A stretch of DNA of 64,000 bases, taken from NCBI RefSeq assembly GCF_050278625.1, contig NZ_JBNNTI010000012.1, positions 1-64,000 of the forward strand, read 5' to 3'. The translations under genes were made by a program, and so were the position numbers. The notes under the pieces were generated by a model, which saw only the letters and a list, made by a program, of their open reading frames with translations, was not told where the DNA came from and searched no databases. Shown piece after piece: positions 17,367 through 26,231 of the stretch (positions within the stretch are counted from its first letter, which is position 1; every line of letters starts with the position of its first letter). The DNA comes from Viridibacillus sp050278625 (lineage in GTDB: Bacteria > Bacillota > Bacilli > Bacillales_A > Planococcaceae).

Positions 17367-18248
17367 CTACCACCACGTTTTCAAAAATTGCATCGTGCTT
17401 TCTCTTCCAATTCTGATTAAACTATCTTTCGTCTCTTGATCTAAATCAAATTGTGTCGCGCTGTAATTTTCAACAGGTATGAAAATAATATCCTTTTCAA
17501 GTCTACGAGAAATATAACGTTCATCATGTGCATCTTTTATCGTTGTAAAAAGTGCTTCAAATAAATTGAGTCCATTATTAATTTTTTGAGGAGCCATATC
17601 TTCTCTAGGATTACTTAGCTTCAAGCCAATAACTGGACGTTCCTTTCGACCAGTTTCATCATCAAAAATCCATATGGGAAAATTACTAAGTACACCGCCA
17701 TCCACTACTATCGATTCTCCGTTAGCAATCTTTAATTTGACCGGCTCAAAGAAAAAAGGAATACCACAGCTCATTCGTAAAGCACGAGCTACCGAAAATG
17801 ACTCCCCATCTATCCCGTATTTTTTCAAGTCATCAGGCAATATTAGCATTTTGCCATTGGTTAAATCAGAAGCGATAAGCTTTATAGAACCATCTGGTAA
17901 ATCCCCAAATGTATAAACACCTTTAACTGCAAGTTTTTTATAAAACCATTTTTCTAATGCTTTGCCTTGATATAATCCCATTTTAAAATAAAGATTGAGC
18001 CATTTTAGAAATGATAGTCCAAACAATGTTCTAGGTGGATCAAGAAGCGAAGAAACGTCTAGTTCATCTAACATCTTCTCTATTTCATCTGAAGTAAATC
18101 CAGCCGCAATAAAACTTGCAAAAATAGCGCCAGCACTTGTTCCAGCTACTCGATTAAAATGAATGTCCCTTTCTTCAAGCACTTGATATGCCCCTACATA
18201 TGCAAAGCCTTTTATTCCTCCACCAGAAAATACCCCGTCGACAATCAA
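17367..18248 (-). CDS. Patatin-like phospholipase (YlbK/RssA type)
   Basis: 293 residues. The oxyanion loop GGGIKGFAYVG (9-19), nucleophile elbow GTSAG (about 37-41) and catalytic Asp in VDGGVLSNFPIWIF are all intact. Bacterial patatins hydrolyse acyl chains from membrane or neutral lipids. There is no signal peptide. It stands alone between spacer regions. Confidence 0.82.
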   Translation of the reverse strand: MIVDGVFSGGGIKGFAYVGAYQVLEERDIHFNRVAGTSAGAIFASFIAAGFTSDEIEKMLDELDVSSLLDPPRTLFGLSFLKWLNLYFKMGLYQGKALEKWFYKKLAVKGVYTFGDLPDGSIKLIASDLTNGKMLILPDDLKKYGIDGESFSVARALRMSCGIPFFFEPVKLKIANGESIVVDGGVLSNFPIWIFDDETGRKERPVIGLKLSNPREDMAPQKINNGLNLFEALFTTIKDAHDERYISRRLEKDIIFIPVENYSATQFDLDQETKDSLIRIGRESTMQFLKTWW

Positions 18249-18440
18249 TGCTTTCCCCCCTTTATACCTACTTGTATTTCTGTAAGAAATAAGAGCGTTA
18301 TTAAGAACTTATGTCGAAAAAGCAATGAAAATGTTTCTCTTTTAAAATTTTTGTTAGATTGATTATCGAGAAACTAATGTTTTAGAATCTAATTAGGTAA
18401 ATTCATTGGATAGAAGGTTTGTTTATACGTACCGTTAGTT

Positions 18441-18905
18441 TAAGACCGTTAATTTCCACTACGGTCGACGCTTTCCGCGGACGGGAGCCAAGTCGCTTCG
18501 TCGCTATGCTCCTGCAGGGTCTTAGACTGTCCCTTTCCCGCAGGAGTCGCCACCTTCGTTCCAATCAACTACACATGCAATATAAATAAATAAATAAATA
18601 AGACTGTTGATTTCCGCTACGGTGGACGCTTTCCGCGGGCGGGTGCCAAGCCGCTTCGTCGCTACGCTCCTGTAGGGTCTTGGACTGTCCCGCTTTTCCC
18701 GCAGGAGTCGCCACCTCCGCTCCAATCAACTATACATGTAATATAAACAAATAAATAAGACCGTTGATTTCTGCTACGGTCGACGCTTTCCGCGGACGGG
18801 AGCCAAGTCGCTTCGTCGCTATGCTCCTGCAGGGTCTTGGACTGTCCCGCTTTTCCCGCAGGAGTCGCCACCTTCGCTCCAATCAACTACACATGGAATA
18901 TAAAC
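18441..18905. repeat. Three tandem copies of a ~135-150 bp structured Bacillaceae repeat
   Basis: Copies lie at about 18441-18585, 18599-18755 and 18757-18905. Each runs from GACCGTTGATTTC through GACGCTTTCCGCGG, CTTCGTCGCTATGCTCCTGC, CCCGCAGGAGTCGCCACC and ends CTCCAATCAAC. Each is bounded by GTTGATT/AATCAAC terminal inverted repeats and contains an internal GCTCCTGC/GCAGGAG pairing. Copies are separated by ATAAATAAATAA-like spacers. The unit is much more GC-rich than its surroundings. A fourth copy is at 48759-48893. Short reading frames inside it are artefacts of the repeat. Confidence 0.8.
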
Positions 18906-18939
18906 AATCTTTTAAAGTTAGGAAAATCATGATTTAAAA

Positions 18940-19200
18940 AATAATCCTGAAAGAGATCAAATTGAAATGATTGCTTTGGATCCACTAGTACCTCAAAAAC
19001 GATGCTATGGAATACCTTAAAAGGTCTTAAATGTGTTCATACAAGCGATGCTTACTTTTGCTGTGAATTTAAAGAAACTCGCTAATTGTCCTTAGTAAAG
19101 TTCAAAAATGGTATACAAGTTAACACTCAAAAAGTATTTTATCTATAAAAGAGGTTCTTAAATAACAAAAGACATTCAGGATTAAACCATTATGAATGCC
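18940..19200 (+). pseudogene. IS1182-family transposase deletion relic, copy A
   Basis: Frames give DQIEMIALDPLVPQ (the DQIEMxxLDxLVPxDHLVRK start of IS1182-type transposases). This joins directly to C-terminal fragments MLWNTLKGLKCV and, after a frameshift, FIQAMLTFAVNLKKLANCP. Some 400 codons are missing. The tail (TTTTATCTATAAAAGAGG, AATAACAAAAGACATTCAGG) matches the tail of the relic at 48895-49098. A hairpin GACATTCA/TGAATGCC with TTTT ends it at 19171-19204. Confidence 0.55.
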
Positions 19201-19228
19201 TTTTATCTACATATTGAAGCCATCACTA

Positions 19229-19470
19229 TTATGAAGGCTTTTCAGTGTATTTATAATTATAAATAATGGGATCTGGAATTACTTGAACGATTTTCCCGTC
19301 CTTATCGATATAAATATACTCAATATCTTTTTCATCTTCAAAAACAACTGTAAGGGCCCCCTCATTCCCAAATTAGTTTCAATTTTAAATTCACCTTCAT
19401 CGTATTTTTCTATCAAATGGTTATAAATCTCTTTTTCAAGTATAAAGAGCTTATATTTGATTTTTTTCAA
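19229..19470 (-). pseudogene. Frameshifted small hypothetical gene
   Basis: The frame starting at 19470 reads KYKLFILEKEIYNHLIEKYD then EGEFKIETNLG. At about 19370 the reading shifts to NEGALTVVFEDEKDIEYIYI then DKDGKIVQVIPDPIIYNYKY up to a TAA at 19229. The two halves make one plausible small exported-type protein disrupted by a frameshift in a run of Gs. No start codon with a ribosome site is visible. Confidence 0.4.
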
Positions 19471-19625
19471 GAAAAACTTTTTGCTGGTTACCCTTTGTTA
19501 TTTAGTAAATTAATGAACTTTATTGTCACTATACAAATTATATTTTGGATAAATTTCTCTTTATTAACAAAATATTTTATTTTAGTTTATAATTTTAGTT
19601 AAATAACATTTTAAGGTTGATTGAA

Positions 19626-19990
19626 ATGAATGAAAAATTAGTGAAAGTACAAGAAGCTTTATTTGAAGATGATTTATCAACGAAGTAAACGATGGTACTC
19701 AATTTTGTACACAAGCATGAAAAATGTACGATGGGCGGTATTGTGCACTATGTGGAGAGTTCTCCTAGTACTGAAAGTCAAATAGTGCCGCGACTTGAAA
19801 AAAAAATTATCTCAAGCGTGACATTAACCCAAACAATCGTCGTGAATTGGTTGTCATGATTGCTGAACACGGAGAAGCGTATTATCGTCGAGAAGAACAA
19901 ATTGACAAGCTCATTATTGAAAAATTTAATAGCAAAATGCCAGTTGGAGATTTAGAGCAACTGTGCAGCTTAATTCTGCGCTTGCATTAA
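19626..19990 (+). pseudogene. MarR-like regulator remnant upstream of the serine hydrolase
   Basis: Frames in order are MNEKLVKVQEALFEDDLSTK, stop, LNFVHKHEKCTMGGIVHYVE with SSPSTESQIVPRLEKK, then after a shift RDINPNNRRELVVMIAEHGE and AYYRREEQIDKLIIEKFNSK. A wing (NxxNRRExVVxIT) followed by a helical dimerisation tail is the MarR pattern. It ends just before the hydrolase ribosome site, so it was probably its regulator. Confidence 0.5.
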
Positions 19991-20014
19991 TTGTTGAGGA
20001 GGAAATTACAAACG

Positions 20015-21334
20015 ATGGTTTGGAATAAAGTAAAAGAACAGCTTGAAAACACGTTTAATGGTACTGTGCTACTTGCGCAAGACGAGACAATTTTATTACA
20101 AGGTGCCTATGGGGAAGCTTCTATTCAAACACATGCTCCTATGCAACTTCATCAACGTTTTAACTTAGCTTCTGTATCAAAACCTATTACAGCATTAGGT
20201 ATTTTACTATTAGTACAAGAAAATCAAATCACATTAGATGATGATATTAACAAGTGGTTCGCAAAATTGCCTTACGTTAATATTACCGTACGCCACTTAT
20301 TACATCATACATCAGGTTTGCCCGATTATATGGAATTGTTTGCAGATCATTGGAACGAAACAACATTTGCGACAAATGAAGATGTGCTACAGCTACTAAC
20401 TCGATATGCGCCACCTCGCCTTTTTGAAGCAGGTGAACGAATGGAATACAGCAATACAGGTTATGTATTACTCGCTCTTTTGATCGAGCGTGTCACTAAT
20501 AAAAGTTTTTCTAAATATATGACAGAGGCTATTTTTAAACCTTTAAATATGATGCATACAACTGTAACTTCAACTACTTTTACAGAACAATATACAAATG
20601 AAATTGCACATGGATATGTGTATGATGTGTATGCTGGCCAACATGTTGACCCTGCTGAATTTGAAGAAACTAAAAGTACTATCTGTTTGAATTATATTAC
20701 TGGTGATGGAGGGATCTATTCAACGGTAGAGGACTTATGGAAATTAGGTCGTGCTGTCATTCATGCACAACTTTGGGAAGAAGCTCTACTTGAGCAAGCC
20801 TTTACCCCATCGACTCTTACAGCAGAACAACCTTTTTCTTACGGAATGGGCTGGATTATTTATGAAGATGAACAGCTGGGAAAATGCGTATGGCATAACG
20901 GTGGTTGGCCGGGCTATGCAACTACATTTAAAATTCATCTGCAATCTAAAACCATTTTTGTCTTTTTACGAAGCAAAGAGCAAGAATTAGATTTTGAAAT
21001 TGCGATCGGCGAAGCGATTGAAAAAGCACTTATCACAAATGAATTACATTTACCGAAAAAGCCTAAGCAATTAAAAGCTGTGCATTTACCAACTGAAATT
21101 TTAAAGTGCTATGAAGGTAAATACCAACTACAAGAACATCCTGAACATGCAATTGAAGTAGTCTTACAAGAAGACAATCGCTTATATATTTTCTTACCAA
21201 GTTCAATGCCACTGGAGTTACATGCGATTAAAGAAGATGAATTTTTCTTACGTGGTTTAGGCGTTCTAGTAACGATTAAACAAAATACTTTAACTGTTAT
21301 CGAAGGAAATCAAAAAACAATCGCAATAAAATAA
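20015..21334 (+). CDS. Class C beta-lactamase-fold serine hydrolase
   Basis: About 440 residues. The active-site SxxK is in NLASVSKPITALG, the YxN motif in MEYSNTGYVLLALLIER, and the HxG-type third motif in WHNGGWPGY. A beta-rich C-terminal domain of about 100 residues follows. There is no signal peptide, so a cytosolic esterase or D-aminopeptidase role is more likely than beta-lactam resistance. The ATG at 20015 is used; AGGAGG lies 12 bases upstream, so an upstream TTG (19991 or 19994) is possible. Confidence 0.8.
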   Translation: MVWNKVKEQLENTFNGTVLLAQDETILLQGAYGEASIQTHAPMQLHQRFNLASVSKPITALGILLLVQENQITLDDDINKWFAKLPYVNITVRHLLHHTSGLPDYMELFADHWNETTFATNEDVLQLLTRYAPPRLFEAGERMEYSNTGYVLLALLIERVTNKSFSKYMTEAIFKPLNMMHTTVTSTTFTEQYTNEIAHGYVYDVYAGQHVDPAEFEETKSTICLNYITGDGGIYSTVEDLWKLGRAVIHAQLWEEALLEQAFTPSTLTAEQPFSYGMGWIIYEDEQLGKCVWHNGGWPGYATTFKIHLQSKTIFVFLRSKEQELDFEIAIGEAIEKALITNELHLPKKPKQLKAVHLPTEILKCYEGKYQLQEHPEHAIEVVLQEDNRLYIFLPSSMPLELHAIKEDEFFLRGLGVLVTIKQNTLTVIEGNQKTIAIK

Positions 21335-21399
21335 TATCAAATTTGCAGTTGTAGCTTTAAAATAAAGTCATAATGTTTATAAAACAGATAGAAGTTTTA

Positions 21400-21427
21400 C
21401 CCCTTTGGATTTGTTTATCTAAAGGGG
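21400..21427 (+). terminator. Rho-independent terminator of the serine hydrolase
   Basis: CCCCTTTGGAT and ATCTAAAGGGG arms with GTTTTATC after. Confidence 0.65.
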
Positions 21428-21558
21428 CGTTTTATCGTGAATAGAAAAAAATGATCAAACTTTTTCCAAAATGGATTCTTTTTATATTTCTTAGAATATA
21501 TGCTTAGATTTGTTTGATTTCTTTTAACTAGCATTCCCATAAAGTATAGAAAGTGAAT

Positions 21559-22791
21559 TTAAACTGGAATCATAATCGTAAAAACAGTGCCTTTTCCTTT
21601 CTCACTTTCTACTTTAATCATACCTTTCACTTTATGTATGGTGCTATAAACCATGAGCATTCCTAACCCTGTTCCTTCCTTTTTCGTTGAATAATAAGGT
21701 TTTCCTAGAAAAGAAATTTCCTCATTTGTCATGCCAGTTCCTTGGTCTTTAATTTTTATGATAATGTTCTTCTTTTGCTCTGCAATATCAACCGTTAAGG
21801 TACCACCATTATCTTTCATGGCCTCAATCCCATTTTTATACAAGTTAATGAAGCATTGTTGCATTTGATTTTTATCAAAAGCTTTATGCAAAGAATTATG
21901 AAAACTCACATGTAAATTAACATTATACATATTAGCGTATGGAATAAGTATATTTTTGGCATATTCCGTTTCTTCTTTCAGATCGGAGTCCACCATGTTT
22001 TCACATAATGGCTTGGAGAAAGTTAGAAAATCACCCACGATTTTTTCAGCTCGCTTCAATTCTTGTAGTGAGTATTCAACATAATCTTTATCTTTTAATG
22101 AGATCGACTCTGAATGGCTTAATAATTGCAAAAAACCGCTCGTAATGGTAAGTGGGTTTCGGATTTCATGTGCCACACTAGCCGATAACTCACTTATTAC
22201 TTGTAATCTATCTGATTGTATAAGCACTTCACGAGCTTTCATATTTGAGATGATACGCTCGATTAGAAGCATTAGAATGGTCGTCAAGACTACATGCGTA
22301 GTAATGGCATTAATAGATAATATCCAGAACTCTCGGTTAAATGGCATTTGAAAGATTAGTGTTGCAAGATAGAAACACACCGAAAAAAAAGAGAACATTG
22401 TAGCGAAAGAAATTCGATACCGACTATCTAGAGATTTAAATTTATTACTGCACATTGACACAACTACTAAAATGATAGTTGAAAATAGCAATGACTGTAT
22501 TACCCCTTCGCCTCCAATAATAATTCGGTATGTATTAAGGACGATATAATGGAGTAATGTATATTTATATCCCCAGTAAAGTGAAACAATTATAAAAGGA
22601 ATATATCTTAAATCAAAAATAAATCCACTTTCTAAATGAATAGGTACCGTCATGCATAAGATCATAATTATTGCTATTGTAATGTTAAGTATAGGTTTTC
22701 TATAATAAAGATTTCCATTTTCAAAAAATATGAAATATGCTAGAAATGGAATCAATAAAAACAGGAAATTTAATAGTAATGTTTGAAACAA
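21559..22791 (-). CDS. Orphan membrane sensor histidine kinase (KinB-like, 5TM type)
   Basis: 410 residues with five to six membrane helices in residues 1-180, resembling the 5TM receptor region of LytS/KinB. The H-box AHEIRNPLTITSGF has the phospho-acceptor His at about 208. HATPase motifs are NLYKNGIEAM, DQGTGM and GTGLGM. There is no PAS domain and no adjacent regulator, again consistent with a sporulation phosphorelay kinase. It shares architecture with the kinase at 281-1504. Confidence 0.85.
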   Translation of the reverse strand: MFQTLLLNFLFLLIPFLAYFIFFENGNLYYRKPILNITIAIIMILCMTVPIHLESGFIFDLRYIPFIIVSLYWGYKYTLLHYIVLNTYRIIIGGEGVIQSLLFSTIILVVVSMCSNKFKSLDSRYRISFATMFSFFSVCFYLATLIFQMPFNREFWILSINAITTHVVLTTILMLLIERIISNMKAREVLIQSDRLQVISELSASVAHEIRNPLTITSGFLQLLSHSESISLKDKDYVEYSLQELKRAEKIVGDFLTFSKPLCENMVDSDLKEETEYAKNILIPYANMYNVNLHVSFHNSLHKAFDKNQMQQCFINLYKNGIEAMKDNGGTLTVDIAEQKKNIIIKIKDQGTGMTNEEISFLGKPYYSTKKEGTGLGMLMVYSTIHKVKGMIKVESEKGKGTVFTIMIPV

Positions 22792-23179
22792 AATTGTACT
22801 TCCTTCCGAGATAGATTTAACTTCTATCTATTTTTAACATAGCTAACACGATAAAGATAGATTGAATCTAACTTCCGCGGAAAATGCCAATCTCTATAAA
22901 TAGGCATACTTTTAGTTTTCTCATAATGATGTAGTTTTTTAGTAGAGTTATTAGAGGTACACGTAGAACCCGCTCTTCCCCACTTAAAAGGAAAGGACTG
23001 AGAATTCTCTAATATATGGACAAATTATGCACAAACTATAACGCTATGTTCATGCCATTAATTCTAGTTCGAGTAATTATAATCTGCAATTTGATATCCT
23101 AGAGTATCAGTTTTTCCACTTAGTCTGTTTTGTAACTTCACGAAGCAAGAAATTCAGAAAACTGAAAAGATACTACTTC
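22792..23179. other. Gene-free region between kinase and maf
   Basis: 388 bases with stops in all frames. A short inverted repeat (GATAGA/TCTATC) lies at 22810-22829 close to the kinase start. I see no RNA gene or gene remnant. Confidence 0.4.
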
Positions 23180-23767
23180 CTATAGCGATATTAGTTTACG
23201 AGCAATGAGATGCTCACATAACGTTGCTAAAGGTAAGCCAACCACGTTTAAATAATCCCCTTCGATACGATCAACCAAAAAGACACCTTCTGTTTGAATA
23301 CCGTAGCCACCAGCTTTATCATACGAATCTCCAGTTGCGATGTATGCTTCTAATAATGCATCAGAAACGTTTTTAAAGACGACTGTCGTTTTTTCGACTA
23401 ATGTTGTCTCAGTCCCGTCCTCTTCAATAATAGCCACAGCAGTTAATACATCATGTGCTGAGTTGCGTAGTTTGCGAAGATGTGACAACGCTTCTTCACG
23501 ACTCGCTGGCTTATGTAGTAATTGGTTGTCTTTTGCAACGATTGTATCTGCACCAATGACTACTCTACCAGGTGATATATTCGCGACCGCGCGTGCTTTT
23601 AATAATGCAACCTCTGTGACATATTGTGTGACCTCTGATGCTTGTACACTCGTTTCCTCTACATCAGCTGTAACAATGTCAAATGGAATATTTAAACGGC
23701 TGAAAAGCTCTTTTCGACGTGGTGATGCGGATGCTAAAATAAATGATTTTGTTGTTTGAAATTGCAT
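23180..23767 (-). CDS. maf: Maf nucleotide pyrophosphatase
   Basis: Core motifs FILASASPRRKELFSRLNIP at the N-terminus, VIGADTIVAKDNQLLHKPAS in the middle and YDKAGGYGIQ near the end define the Maf/HAM1-like fold. The family hydrolyses dTTP, UTP and modified pyrimidine nucleotides and links to septum and DNA-uptake phenotypes in bacilli. The ATG at 23767 has GAGGAGTG 5 bases upstream; longer in-frame starts lack a site. It usually sits with radC-mreBCD; here it is separate. Confidence 0.9.
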   Translation of the reverse strand: MQFQTTKSFILASASPRRKELFSRLNIPFDIVTADVEETSVQASEVTQYVTEVALLKARAVANISPGRVVIGADTIVAKDNQLLHKPASREEALSHLRKLRNSAHDVLTAVAIIEEDGTETTLVEKTTVVFKNVSDALLEAYIATGDSYDKAGGYGIQTEGVFLVDRIEGDYLNVVGLPLATLCEHLIARKLISL

Positions 23768-23887
23768 AGTTTCACTCCTCATTTTTATCATACAAAAGAT
23801 GACGATATTTGCAAAATTGAATCTAATGGTTAATTATAATTGAAAATATAATAATCGAAAAAAAATAGATCCTATGTAGACTAAAAA

Positions 23888-23916
23888 TCCCCTTATGTCT
23901 ATAAAGACGTAAGAGG
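23888..23916 (-). terminator. Terminator of the YdjM-like gene
   Basis: TCCCCTTATGTC and GACGTAAGAGGA arms (one G-T pair and one mismatch) followed on the minus strand by TTTTTAG. Confidence 0.6.
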
Positions 23917-23927
23917 AAAAGCTTGTC

Positions 23928-24407
23928 TTAAATTAGATGCATTATGGTTTCATAGGCAAGATACACGCTACAAATTGTTAATACAGTAGCGATTATATTT
24001 TCCACCTTACTACCTGTTCGGGTTGTAATTGGAAAGCGTACTGTAATGTTAAGTGGAAACAATAACTTAATGCCATTTTTTGTAGCCATATCAAGCATAT
24101 AATGGCTGACCATCCCTATTAATACACCTGCTGTGATGGATTCATTCGAAATATATGTATTCATGACCATGGCCATAAGGAATAAAAACAGCAAACTATG
24201 TGTGAACGATCGATGCCCAAATATCTTATTGACGATTTTGGATGTTATACGAAATGTCCGCCCTATTTTACTACCACTGTGGCAAATATCTGGAATCAAT
24301 GCTCCAACAACACTAAAACCAACTAGCACTATTGGATCGTAATTTGAAACTTGTGCAAAAGCAAGACCTGCTGTAATGCCACCTATGATGTGAGTATTTC
24401 CTGTCAT
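23928..24407 (-). CDS. YdjM/DUF457 membrane-bound metal-dependent hydrolase-like protein
   Basis: 159 residues with about four membrane segments and the family His/Asp motifs: N-terminal NTHIIGGITAG, PDICHSGSKIG, FGHRSFTHS and HYMLDMATKNG. These residues are thought to bind a metal at the membrane. The physiological substrate is unknown. Ribosome site AAGGAG precedes the ATG. Confidence 0.8.
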   Translation of the reverse strand: MTGNTHIIGGITAGLAFAQVSNYDPIVLVGFSVVGALIPDICHSGSKIGRTFRITSKIVNKIFGHRSFTHSLLFLFLMAMVMNTYISNESITAGVLIGMVSHYMLDMATKNGIKLLFPLNITVRFPITTRTGSKVENIIATVLTICSVYLAYETIMHLI

Positions 24408-24728
24408 GCTTTCATTCTCCTTAAATCTATTAAAATGTATACCTTCTTACATTACACTATTTCGATTCATAATTGTATACAAAATGATGATTATGTGATA
24501 AATAAATTAAATAAGTTAGTACATATTACTTAATTAGTCTGTTTGTATTTTTGACTTCGTATAAGGAAATTGTAGACTTCATCGATGATATGATATTACA
24601 TTGCTATAAAATTGGTACTAAGTTGCTCATAGAGATTTTATTTTATATTTCTTTCTTTTTAACTCTCTTTACATCTCGAATTATATATCCCTTTTTTCTA
24701 TTTTACATAAGATCTATGATAAAAAAAC
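24408..24728. other. AT-rich gene-free region
   Basis: About 320 bases between YdjM and the methylase terminator. The open frame at 24551-24778 has no ribosome site and low-complexity hydrophobic composition, so I do not call it. Confidence 0.35.
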
Positions 24729-24758
24729 TGCACCTACAATCAGTAAGATTGTGGTGCA
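24729..24758 (-). terminator. Terminator of the DNA methyltransferase gene
   Basis: TGCACC-ACAATC and GATTGT-GGTGCA arms, then TTTTTTTATC on the minus strand. Confidence 0.75.
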
Positions 24759-24766
24759 AGCATACT

Positions 24767-26017
24767 TTATATCGTTAGCATTATTTGTTCTGATGTAATA
24801 TGTTCATTTACATCGATATCTAAAATAGTAAAGCCCATTTGTCTAATTAAGTCAACTACTAATGCATTCCCCATACAGAAATACCGCATTCGGTCTGGCA
24901 TTCCAGCAGTCCAGTGATCAGGGAATGAATTTAATCGCTCACATTCAATCGGTGTTAAAAATCGTTTTCGTCCATCAACCTCAACTACATGTGTACTACG
25001 ATTAACTGAAGCTTCACTTGTTAACATTGTACGGCCTGGTCCATTTAAATCATCAGTTGGTGACATTCCACCTTCAGAGAAAATGTATTTATGTCCTTCT
25101 GCTGAAGTACGCTCAATTTTTTTTGGTCCTCGTAAGTATGCAAACTTCTCAACTTGAGCAGACGTTAAATAGTACTTTTCATCAATTGTTGCTTCATCTA
25201 CTAAAATATCTTTTAAAGGGATGAATTTTTCGTTTTCTACAATTGTTTGTGCTGTGTAAACATTTCCATCCGTCATGATACCTGCTGTGTGGAAACCAAA
25301 AGAAAACTTGTCCGAAATTTCTAGAATATCTTCTGGTAAAGTTACTGCACTAATACGATCTTTATAGGGTTCTTGTTTTACAGGGAACGTATTTGCAAAG
25401 AAACCTTCTTTAAACACTAATTCATTTGGACTGTAATTAAGTTGTCTTTCCGCAAAATCAAGTGTGTTTTTGTATGCGAAAATAAATACACGACGTCGTT
25501 TTTGTGCACAACCGTATTCTGCTGCATTTACTACTCGCCATTCCACGATATAGTTCAAATCACGGAATGTCGCCAACATAATTGCATAATCACGTCCACG
25601 TTGTTTTGAGGGTGATTTTAATAAACGATCAACGTTTTCCAAAAGTACATATTTAGGGTGCGAGTTTTCAAGTACTCTTTTAATCTCCCAAAAAAGTACT
25701 CCTTTTTTTCCTTCAAGCCCTTTCTCATTTGATAAAGAACGAGCTACAGAATAATCTTGGCAAGGAAAGCCGCCTACTAATAAATCTATATTTAACTTCT
25801 GGAATACTTCATCAGGAACTGTTGTAATATCTTCATTACTATGAATTCCACTATTGAAGTTTCGAATATAACAATCATATGCATCTTGCGTTTTGCGCGA
25901 TGGCTCCCATTGGTTTGCCCAAACTGTTTTAAATACATCTGAGTTTGCATTTTCCAAACCTAATCGAAATCCACCCACGCCTGCAAATAACTCGACTACA
26001 TTTAGAGTTTCTTTCAT
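24767..26017 (-). CDS. DNA (cytosine-5) methyltransferase, type II
   Basis: 416 residues with the C5-methylase motifs in order: I VVELFAGVGGFRLGL (7-21), IV GGFPCQDYS with the catalytic Cys at about 86, VI LLENVDR (125-131), VIII AQKRRRVFIF, a variable target-recognition region at about 240-330, and X MGNALVVDLI. It is in the same strand block as a Sau3AI/MutH-like nuclease, so its predicted product is GAT-5mC. That target is inferred from the partner enzyme. Confidence 0.88.
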   Translation of the reverse strand: MKETLNVVELFAGVGGFRLGLENANSDVFKTVWANQWEPSRKTQDAYDCYIRNFNSGIHSNEDITTVPDEVFQKLNIDLLVGGFPCQDYSVARSLSNEKGLEGKKGVLFWEIKRVLENSHPKYVLLENVDRLLKSPSKQRGRDYAIMLATFRDLNYIVEWRVVNAAEYGCAQKRRRVFIFAYKNTLDFAERQLNYSPNELVFKEGFFANTFPVKQEPYKDRISAVTLPEDILEISDKFSFGFHTAGIMTDGNVYTAQTIVENEKFIPLKDILVDEATIDEKYYLTSAQVEKFAYLRGPKKIERTSAEGHKYIFSEGGMSPTDDLNGPGRTMLTSEASVNRSTHVVEVDGRKRFLTPIECERLNSFPDHWTAGMPDRMRYFCMGNALVVDLIRQMGFTILDIDVNEHITSEQIMLTI

Positions 26018-26231
26018 TTAGCGAACATCCTTTCTTATGTATCCTTATTATAATAATTAAGAACACCTTAAGTCAAGATCGAATCTTATAATGTTAACAT
26101 ATTAATACTTACATATCAATTAAAAGCAGGACTTAAGACCTTTAGTTAAGACTACTTAAGCAACTAAACAATAATTATATTATCAGGGCAGGCTCCTATA
26201 ATCTCCACTTAATAGTCATCATTTCATAAAA
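26018..26231. promoter_or_regulatory. Methylase promoter region with repeated TTAAG motifs
   Basis: Inverted copies CTTAAGTC (26067-26074) and GACTTAAG (26130-26137), plus GTTAAGACTACTTAAG (26145-26160), lie upstream of the methylase. They may be regulator sites or promoter elements. No controller (C-protein) gene is in the cassette. Confidence 0.35.

Noticed and set aside
18522..18886. Minus-strand reading frames starting MERRWRLLREKRDSPRPYRS
   Set aside because: They lie wholly inside the structured repeat and recur at 48612-48884 only because the repeat recurs; no ribosome site.
24551..24778. 75-codon plus-strand frame before the methylase terminator
   Set aside because: Low-complexity hydrophobic translation without a start signal, and it runs through a terminator hairpin antisense to the methylase.
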